From contig JAGYLB010000071.1 in assembly GCA_018401055.1 (NCBI GenBank), positions 94,126 to 158,125 on the forward strand: a stretch of 64,000 nt of DNA. Direction: 5' to 3'. The first letter of the stretch is position 1. Every line of letters starts with the position of its first letter. Below the pieces are notes generated by a model that saw only the letters and a program-made list of their open reading frames with translations, was not told the origin of the DNA and searched no databases. The position numbers were made by a program, and so were the translations under genes. This DNA comes from Roseicyclus sp. (lineage in GTDB: Bacteria > Pseudomonadota > Alphaproteobacteria > Rhodobacterales > Rhodobacteraceae). Positions 58,092-64,000 of this stretch are shown here, in pieces.

Positions 58092-59397
58092 TCAGGGCAG
58101 GGTGACGCCCTGGTAGGTCTGCTCGAAGCGACGCAGAAGCTGGTTTCCCCGCATCACGGCGCTGTCGAGCGCGGCCTGCATCGTCTGCTCGCCGTTGAAG
58201 GCGCGCTGCGTCTCCTCGATGAAGACATCGCGGAACTGCACGTAGAAGCCGAGGCGGATGCCGCGCGAGTTCTCATTGCCCGGCTGATTGAGCGAGGCAA
58301 CGCCCATTTCGGCGGTGGCGAATTCCGGTTCCGCGGCACGACCGCTGGCCACAGCGCGTTCAGGGCCGCCATGGTCACCGGCAGGTTGCCGGTCATCCGG
58401 GTCATCTCGATCTGCTGTTCGGTCTCGCGCACGAAGTTGAGGAAGGCCACCGCCGCCGCGTAATCGGCCTCGTCATGGCCCTTCATGACCCAGATGGAGG
58501 CGCCACCGATGAAGGTGTTGCGGCGCTCGACGCCCTCGTACATCGGCGCCATGCCAAGCGCTGCGGCATCGCCCAAGGCGGCCCGGATCGCGCCGAAGGA
58601 CCCGGCTGGAGGCCTCCATCATCGCGCATCTCGCCCGCGTTGAAGGCCGCGACGTAGTTGCCCGCCGCCGTATCGGCGTTCAGGCGCACCAGACCCTCCT
58701 CGCGCCAAGCGGCGAGATTGGCGAGGTGGTCGGCCACCGGCCCGGTGTTGAAATTGTATTCGGCGTCCAGACCGGCGTACCCGTTGTTGTTTGTCGCAAT
58801 CGCCGCGCCGTGGCGGGCCGAGAACTGCTCCAGCACGCGCCAGGGATGGCCGTCGGTGACGAAGGGGCAGGCATGGCCATCGGCCTGAAGCAGGCGCGAC
58901 ACCTCGATCACGCGTTCCCAGGTCTGCGGCACCTCGCTCACGCCGACCTCGCCCAGCATGTCCATATTGGCATAGAACACGAGAGTGGACCCGTTGTAGG
59001 GCTGCGAGAACATCGCTCCGGTCGAGGTCTCGTAATAGCCGCGCGCGCCGGTGTTGTAGTCGGACCAGTCCACATCGGGCATGATGTCGGACACGGGCAG
59101 CACCGCGTCCGACAGCATCAGGTCGAGCGTGCCGGCATCGAAGAACTGGATCAGGACGGGATGCTCGCCCGAGCGGTAGGCGGCGATGGCGGTCTGCATG
59201 CCTGCCTCGTAGCTGCCCTGACCGACGCAGGTGATCGTATGGGCGTCCTGCGCGGCGTTGAATGCCTCGCAATGGCCCTGAATGGCCTCTTCGGTGACGC
59301 CGGTATTGCCGTACCAGAACTCGATATCTGCGGCCTGCGCGGCAGGCGCGAAGGCGCTGAACGCCAGAACGGGCAGGATGAAGGACTTGATGGTCAT
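58092..59397 (-). CDS. ugpB: ABC transporter substrate-binding protein, UgpB type (two frameshifts)
   Basis: Periplasmic binding protein of an sn-glycerol-3-phosphate-like importer, ~435 residues. The signal peptide MTIKSFILPVLAFSAFAPAAQA is cleaved before ADIEFWYG. Typical UgpB stretches are EEAIQGHCEAFNAAQ, GSTLVFYANMDMLGE, VPQTWERVIEVSRLLQADGH and TFIGGASIWVMKGHDEAD. The frame is lost near 58615 (MRDD | GLQAGSFGAIRAALGDA) and near 58345 (LNALW | RAAEPEFATAEMG). It is the first gene of the leftward operon and faces a divergent ROK regulator. The bound ligand is probably a phosphorylated or glycerol-containing compound, by family resemblance only. Confidence 0.9.
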
Positions 59398-59449
59398 GGG
59401 GAACCTCCCAGGGGTTGCGGAATCGCCGGAGACGAGATGTCAGAAACAT

Positions 59450-59472
59450 TTGTTACACTTTGTGTGTGACAA
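59450..59472. promoter_or_regulatory. Imperfect palindrome TTGTTACAC-N5-GTGTGACAA, candidate ROK operator
   Basis: Nine-base arms with one mismatch and a five-base spacer lie in the 131-base gap between ugpB and the divergent ROK gene. Position and dyad symmetry suit a dimeric regulator acting on both promoters. Confidence 0.5.
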
Positions 59473-59528
59473 TGGAATGACGAAATACTGCCGCTGGAAA
59501 TCCCGCCGGACGCCGGTATGCTTCCGCG

Positions 59529-60697
59529 ATGATCCGCGCGACCGACTATGACCCATGGACCTACACGCCCGCCCGTTTCCGACGCGCGCCCGACCTCGCC
59601 GAAGCGGTATCCGGAAACGAGCGTCTCGTCCTGTCGCATGTCTGGCGCAGCGCGGGGCTGGCACGCTCGGCGCTTGGCGCCCGGCTGGACCTGACGCAGC
59701 AATCCATCCACCGGATCATCGCGCAGCTTGCCGATCGCGGTCTGCTGATCCTCGGCGATCTCGAGCCGCCCGCCTACAAGGGCAAGCCCAGCCCGCGCCT
59801 GTCGATCAACCCGCGCTTCGCCTGCGTGGCCGGCATCTCGATCAATACCGACAGCGCGGGCATCGCCGTTATGGACTTCGCAGGCGGCGTGCGGACGCGG
59901 TCCGTTCCGATCAGTGACCTGACGCTGCAAGAGGGACTGGCGCGGGTCGGCGCCGTGATCGCTGAGTTGCGCACCGAGGCGGGTTTCACCGCCGAGGACC
60001 TGTTCGGCATCGGCTTCGCCATCTCGGGCTTCGTGATCGAAGGGTCACGCTACAACCCGCCCGAGCCGTTGTTGCACTGGTCGGATGTCCAGCTTGGCCC
60101 GCTCCTGTCAGAGCATTTCGGCCTGCCGGTCTGGACAGAAAACGGCGCCAACACCGGCGCGATCTGCGAGCAGATGTTGGGCGTCGGCCGCGAGGTCGAC
60201 AATTTCGTCTACCTGTCGTTCAACTACGGGTTCGGCGGCGGGATTATCCTGGACGGAGAGCTTGCCCGTGGGGCCTTTGGCAACGCCGGCGAGTTGTCGG
60301 GGATGTTCACCCCCGCCGAGATGCCCGACAGGCCGGCACTGCGGAGCCTGCTGGAAACATTGCAGGCCAACGGGGTGGACGTGACGACGATTTACGACCT
60401 GTCCCGGCGGTTCGAGATCACATGGCCTAGCGTCGCGGACTGGCTGGACCGGGTCGAGCCCTCTCACAACCGCATCGTGAACGTCCTGAGCGCGGTGGTC
60501 GATCCCGAGGTCATCGTCTTCGGGGGCCAGATCCCGCGCGCCTTGGCCGAGGCGCTCATCGCGCGCACCGCATTCTGGGATCAGCCGCGCCACGGGATCC
60601 GCCGTCGCATGCCGCGCCTGCAGGTCTCCGAGATCGGCGGCGAGACTGCGGCCATTGGTGCCAAGCCGCGATGGCTCTCAAGAAAGGCTTCTTCTGA
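59529..60697 (+). CDS. ROK family transcriptional regulator (frameshift near the C-terminus)
   Basis: A ~390-residue repressor of the ROK (NagC/XylR-type) family. An N-terminal helix-turn-helix (VWRSAGLARSALGARLDLTQQSIHRIIAQLADRGLL is the region) is followed by an actin-like sugar-kinase domain with the block FACVAGISINTDSAGIAVMD, TENGANTGAICEQML and GFGGGIILDGEL. The zinc-binding cysteine cluster of true ROK kinases is not obvious, as in pure regulators. An indel near 60663 hides the natural end AAMALKKGFF with TGA at 60695-60697; reading straight on gives an artificial longer tail. It probably controls the ugp-type operon. Confidence 0.88.
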
Positions 60698-60938
60698 GGG
60701 CCCCATCGACAGCCCGCGTTCACGGATTCGGCACGTGCCGACCAACTCATTGAGGTGCGGCTCTGCTCCGCTCTACCAGCAACTGTCCGGTTGCCGCCCC
60801 CTGTGGTGGTGACGGCGGCACCGGGCTGCCGCCCGGCCCTCTTCCGCCCCTTGATGGGCCCCGGTCGGGATGTCGGTGCTGGACGCATGCTCCGGCCCGC
60901 CGCCACTGCAGGCGACGGGAGCTTTTCGGTGCGGTTCT

Positions 60939-61676
60939 TCAGGCCTTGCGCGGCGGCGAAGCGCGGTCATCGCGCCAAGTCCCGCGATCATCATCCAGCC
61001 CGCGGCGGGCAGCGGGATCGGTGCGCATTGCGGCGGTTGCGGTCACGCCCGCAGGCGTCACCGAATACCTGATGTTGTCGATGCCCCAGCCGAATGACGA
61101 CGCATCCGGCCCCAACCGGATTTCGATACCGACGGCCGAAGACAGGTTCAAGAAGCTGAAGGCATTGCGGGCATCCCGGACAGTCGTCGAGGCCACTGTG
61201 TCCGAAACGGAGGCGAAACCGTTCACCGGATCGAGATCGTTGATGGTGAAACCCGAATCGTTGTTCCCAAGGGCTGTTGACAGCCAGTTGGACGCGACAA
61301 GCTCGAAGCCCTGCAGCCCCACCGTTGCGCCATCCAGGGCGCGCAGAATGATCGAGGCACTTAGAATGTTGCTGCGGGCATTGGCGAAATTATCGGCATA
61401 GAACGTATTGCCGGTCGAAATCGCGGTGATCAGACGCTGCTCGCCGAGGTCCGCGTTTGCCCGCCACTCGACATCCACCCCCGGCTGGTCCCCATAGGTC
61501 AGACCGATATTCGTCGTGAGGAAGGCGCAGTCGGTCAGTGTCCCGTCGGGTGTGGAGGTCACGAAGGAACTCGTGCAGACGCCACCGGTGTCAAAGTCCA
61601 TAACGTAATTTACGGTGGTCGCCTGAGCCGGCACCGCCGCGCAGCCCAGAACGGCCGCAATCATCAAATGTCTCAT
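60939..61676 (-). CDS. VPLPA-CTERM sorting domain protein (frameshifts near the C-terminus)
   Basis: A ~245-residue secreted protein. The signal peptide MRHLMIAAVLGCAAVPAQA is followed by a beta-rich domain (TTVNYVMDFDTGGVCTSSF ... FGWGIDNIRYSVTPAG). After an indel near 61010 the tail reads PLPAAGWMMIAGLGAMTALRRR, and a further one-base slip gives the usual ending RKA. This is a PEP-CTERM-like tripartite signal (short motif, helix, basic tail), of the VPLPA subclass processed by exosortase-type enzymes and linked to exopolysaccharide matrix. No sortase gene is in this window. Confidence 0.85.
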   Translation of the reverse strand: MRHLMIAAVLGCAAVPAQATTVNYVMDFDTGGVCTSSFVTSTPDGTLTDCAFLTTNIGLTYGDQPGVDVEWRANADLGEQRLITAISTGNTFYADNFANARSNILSASIILRALDGATVGLQGFELVASNWLSTALGNNDSGFTINDLDPVNGFASVSDTVASTTVRDARNAFSFLNLSSAVGIEIRLGPDASSFGWGIDNIRYSVTPAGVTATAAMRTDPAARRGLDDDRGTWRDDRASPPRKA

Positions 61677-61913
61677 GTGCGTTTCCCTGTTATTGCTCGC
61701 GTCGCCGCTAGGCGCGCTGGAAAGGCTGCGCACCGCCGGCGACCTGTCAACGAAGCTCTTCAGCGCGCCAGTTTTCGTCAGGCAGTACACGGTGTGGTTT
61801 ACGCAGAGGCAACAATCGCGCCGCGGCAGCGGCGCCAGCCGGGCGGATTGGCACAACTCAGGACTGCGCCAAAACCCCGGGTTCGCCGCCGGACTCTTTT
61901 TCGCAATGAAAAA

Positions 61914-62543
61914 TCAGTCCTGCTGCGTCCAGGGGCGCGGCCAGTCCTTCGGGCGGCTGCCTTCTTGCGCATAGAGCGTGATGATTCGGTCCACCGCGCG
62001 GCGCGTGATGTGCTTGTGATCCTCGGTCAGGCCGAGGCTCGCGACCATCTTCCAGTGGCCGTACATCAGGCAGGTGAACAGATAGGAGATCTCGGCGCAA
62101 TGGTCGAGTGTCAGCTGCGGATGCACGATCTTGATCTCCAGTGCCAGCACCTGCCCCAGCAGGGTGTACTGGTCGCGCAGCGCCGCGCGCACCTTGGCAG
62201 ATCCGGCGGCATAGGCCATCATCGCGTCATAGGCCTGATCGTCACGCGGTTTCGGAACTTCGTCGACAAGGTCGAAGTAGAAATCGAGGATGAAGTCCAG
62301 CCGCGCCTTCCCCTCCAGCCCGTTCACCCCGTTGACCAGCGCCATGCGATAGGCCTCTGCCAGACAATCGCAGACGGCCAACAGCATGTCCGTCGGCTCG
62401 TCGAAGTAATAGCGGATCAACTGTCGCGTCGCAGATGTTCCCGCCGACAGCTGCCCCAACGACGGCAGCGTCGCGCCGTGATGCGCCAGATGTGCGGCAA
62501 CCTCGGCCGCGATCTTTTTCTTTGGCTCGGTCGCCCTGTGCAT
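61914..62543 (-). CDS. TetR family transcriptional regulator
   Basis: A 209-residue regulator. The N-terminal helix-turn-helix includes KKKIAAEVAAHLAHHGATL and ATRQLIRYYFDEPTDMLLAV, and the C-terminal ~150 residues form the variable helical ligand domain. The start MHRATEPKKK at 62543 follows a GAAAGGGGGGAAG site. No adjacent target gene is clear: the downstream neighbour is the VPLPA-CTERM gene on the same strand. Effector unknown. Confidence 0.82.
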   Translation of the reverse strand: MHRATEPKKKIAAEVAAHLAHHGATLPSLGQLSAGTSATRQLIRYYFDEPTDMLLAVCDCLAEAYRMALVNGVNGLEGKARLDFILDFYFDLVDEVPKPRDDQAYDAMMAYAAGSAKVRAALRDQYTLLGQVLALEIKIVHPQLTLDHCAEISYLFTCLMYGHWKMVASLGLTEDHKHITRRAVDRIITLYAQEGSRPKDWPRPWTQQD

Positions 62544-63080
62544 TTCTTCCCCCCTTTCGTGGCTGATGGTCCGAGAATGCCGACCATTGCCAAGACACAA
62601 CGATACCGCACAGCAACGCGAAACTTGGCGCGGCAACGGGTCCGAGTACAGGGTCCACTGCAATTCTAACAACGATAGGACGGTGAGTGCCCTCTTTTGC
62701 TATATTCTGAGGCTTTTGGTGCTGCAGCGAACGGCGGATCCGCCTGTACGGTCTGTGCGCTCGAAGCGCTCCAGCCCCAGTCCCGCCCCATCAAGATAGG
62801 GGCAGAGGCGTCTGGCGAGGCGGCTTGGCCTCGGCATCGTGGAGGTGAAGGGCGTGGCCGAGGGGGTGGATTTCGGGGGCAGGTGGTGTGAGGGGGGCCT
62901 TGAATGGTTGGCCGCTGTGGCCCCCTACGCCCAGTGTACGCCCGGTGACCCCCGGCGCAGCGCGCGCCCCGCGCCGCCCCCGCACCCGTCCGCCCCCAAA
63001 AATTTCTTCGGCCCGATGTCGAAATCTGCGACCCTCCGGCGTCACCGGGGTATCGAAACCTCGAACGGTAAGGAGTGCAC
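62544..63080. other. Gene-poor stretch holding the TetR promoter and a decayed RTX-sulfatase tail
   Basis: About 540 bases without an intact gene. The left third is AT-richer (62640-62710), and probably contains the tetR promoter. The segment 62814-62893 matches the 3' end of the RTX sulfatase gene (separate entry). The rest is GC- and purine-rich without motifs. The AAGGAG just before the MAPEG gene is a clear ribosome site. Confidence 0.6.
62814..62893 (+). pseudogene. Remnant of the C-terminal end of an RTX-sulfatase-like gene
   Basis: The DNA GGCGTCTGGCG...CTCGGCATCGTGGAGGTG and the following bases align with the last ~90 bases of the RTX-sulfatase gene (39070-39158), giving LGLGIVEVKGVAEGVDF here against LGLGIVEVTGVAEGVDL there, then a QVV-stop in a slipped frame. 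Indels are present and nothing upstream continues the RTX repeats. It looks like the leftover of a second copy. Confidence 0.65.
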
Positions 63081-63473
63081 ATGGTTTTCGAAGTAACACC
63101 CCTCTACGCGCTGCCGGTGGCGGCGATCTATCTGATCTTGTGGTTCAGGGTCTCATCCGTCCGCTCGGCGGCGGGTGTGTCCTTTGGCGACGGCGGTGAC
63201 GCCGTCTTGCTGCAGCGCATCCGCCAGCATGGCAATTGCGCCGAATGGGCGGGCTTCGTCTTGATCTTGATGATGCTGGCCGAAGGCATGGGCGCGCCCG
63301 CGCTCTGGCTGCATGTGTCGGGCGGGCTGCTGGTTGTGGGGCGCATCGCGCATCCCTTCGGTCTGGTCGCGGGCAATGCGGGCCATCCGCTGCGCTATGT
63401 CGGCAATGGCACCAACCTGGTGGCGGCCCTGGTCGCGATGGTTGCCATCGTCTTGCAGATCCTTGGACAATAA
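63081..63473 (+). CDS. MAPEG family membrane protein
   Basis: A 130-residue four-helix membrane protein of the MAPEG family (microsomal glutathione transferase/eicosanoid-type). MVFEVTPLYALPVAAIYLIL is the first helix, RIRQHGNCAEWAGFVLILMMLAE contains the conserved QR-type cytosolic motif and a histidine, and GRIAHPFGLVAGNAGHPLRYVG is the loop common in bacterial members. The start is the ATG at 63081, eight bases after AAGGAG; a GTG lies two codons upstream. Bacterial function is uncertain. It is 10 bases before the DGPF gene. Confidence 0.85.
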   Translation: MVFEVTPLYALPVAAIYLILWFRVSSVRSAAGVSFGDGGDAVLLQRIRQHGNCAEWAGFVLILMMLAEGMGAPALWLHVSGGLLVVGRIAHPFGLVAGNAGHPLRYVGNGTNLVAALVAMVAIVLQILGQ

Positions 63474-63483
63474 GGGGAAAACC

Positions 63484-63843
63484 ATGCAATACATGCTCTT
63501 GATCTACAACGACCCCGCACTGGAACCCGCCTATGGCACCCCTGCCTTCACCGAGATGATGAGTGGCTATTTCGCCGCGAACGCGCGCATGAAGGCCGAC
63601 GGCGTCCTGCGCGGCGGCGAAGGCTTGCAAGGCGTCGAGACCGCGACCTCGCTCCGCATCAAGGGCGGCAAGGTCGAGACGATGGACGGCCCCTTTGCCG
63701 AAACGCGGGAACATCTGGGCGGCTACTACATCGTCGATGTGCCCGATCTGGATGCGGCCCTGACCTATGCGGCGCTGATCCCTTCAGCCCATTTCGGCAC
63801 GATCGAGATCAGGCCGCTGATGGACTACAACCCGGCCAGTTGA
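63484..63843 (+). CDS. YCII-related DGPF domain protein
   Basis: A 119-residue protein of the YCII/DGPFAETKE family: it begins MQYMLLIYNDPALEPAYG and contains GGKVETMDGPFAETREHLGGYYIVDV, the signature DGPFAE. Family members have a ferredoxin-like fold with a suggested active-site histidine/aspartate and no established reaction. It is immediately upstream of an ECF sigma factor gene, the arrangement of the ECF42 group, in which DGPF proteins accompany the sigma factor. Confidence 0.9.
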   Translation: MQYMLLIYNDPALEPAYGTPAFTEMMSGYFAANARMKADGVLRGGEGLQGVETATSLRIKGGKVETMDGPFAETREHLGGYYIVDVPDLDAALTYAALIPSAHFGTIEIRPLMDYNPAS

Positions 63844-63847
63844 CGCC

Positions 63848-64000
63848 ATGACCGCCCCCGGACCGTCCAGTGCCATCGCGGTCTCAAGAGAGCTTGACCG
63901 CGTGATGCGGGCCGACCGGGGGCGGTTGCTTGCCATCCTCGCGGCGGGGTTGCGCGACCTCGGACTGGCCGAAGAGGTGTTGCAGGAGGCTGCCGTCTCC
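63848..64000 (+). CDS. ECF sigma factor of ECF42 type, cut by the right edge
   Basis: The ATG at 63848 lies four bases after the DGPF gene stop. The visible ~51 residues (AVSRELDRVMRADRGRLLAIL ... DLGLAEEVLQEAAV) match the start of ECF sigma factors with a large C-terminal TPR extension (ECF42, the SigJ-like RpoE-related group): the first helices of region 2 with A-E-E-x-L-Q-E-A. The rest is outside the window. It is probably cotranscribed with the DGPF gene. Confidence 0.85.
   Translation, partial: MTAPGPSSAIAVSRELDRVMRADRGRLLAILAAGLRDLGLAEEVLQEAAVS

Overview
This window reads as chromosomal DNA of a high-GC alphaproteobacterium, most likely a Rhodobacterales (Roseobacter/Paracoccus-type) species. 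The support is family-level. There is a complete beta-hydroxyaspartate cycle cluster with its IclR regulator, a VPLPA-CTERM-type exoprotein, a DUF6280-type small protein, a TolC/DUF2497-like/isoaspartyl-methyltransferase neighbourhood, membrane-bound PuuD-type urate oxidation and a Hint-domain protein. Many genes carry single-base indels, often in short G, C or T runs, and the downstream frame resumes with intact family motifs. This looks more like an indel-prone draft assembly than gene decay, so such genes are given as CDS spanning the indel and the shift is noted.

Layout. 1-8.1 kb: edge of a PLP-dependent dehydratase, SDR, aspartate kinase (lysC), a DUF1127-like small protein, PTS-Ntr enzyme I (ptsP), a STAS-less SulP transporter and a GMC oxidoreductase that ends at a triple-palindrome block. 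8.1-14 kb: acetyltransferase, flavin reductase-like protein, MTA phosphorylase (mtnP), LysE exporter, alpha/beta hydrolase, DUF2927 protein, adenine phosphoribosyltransferase (apt). 14-19.5 kb: tRNA-Leu, DUF6280-like protein, rhomboid protease, a PopZ/DUF2497-like protein, TolC, an isoaspartyl methyltransferase-like protein, tRNA-Cys. 19.6-25 kb: bhcR and, divergently, bhcABCD. 25.2-27.6 kb: allA, a puuE-uraD fusion and hiuH. 27.7-31.6 kb: acyl-CoA ligase, BASS transporter and a multi-pass membrane protein. 31.6-39.2 kb: accessory surface/secretion region with a Hint protein, glycosyltransferase, methyltransferase-like gene, a large unrecognised protein and a sulfatase fused to RTX repeats. 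39.3-44.4 kb: HPt, a receiver apparently fused to an EamA transporter, and a hybrid histidine kinase. 45-51.6 kb: second purine-catabolism block (NCS2 permease, allE, second puuE-uraD, second hiuH, LysR, puuD). 51.6-64 kb: spermidine-synthase-like membrane protein, an ugp-type ABC operon with a 2H phosphoesterase and an inositol-monophosphatase-family enzyme under a divergent ROK regulator, a VPLPA-CTERM protein, a TetR regulator, a decayed RTX-sulfatase tail, a MAPEG protein, and a DGPF/YCII plus ECF sigma pair cut by the right edge.

How the genes work together. The two purine blocks encode uptake of a purine base, urate oxidation, 5-hydroxyisourate hydrolysis, OHCU decarboxylation, allantoin opening, ureidoglycine deamination and ureidoglycolate cleavage. 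The last step releases glyoxylate. allA lies convergent to bhcABCD, whose four enzymes turn two glyoxylate into one oxaloacetate without losing carbon. The window can therefore be read as a purine-to-glyoxylate-to-C4 route, with allantoate amidohydrolase and xanthine dehydrogenase not present here. The most unusual candidate system is the HPt/receiver-EamA/hybrid-kinase operon, in which a phosphorelay seems to end in a membrane transporter.
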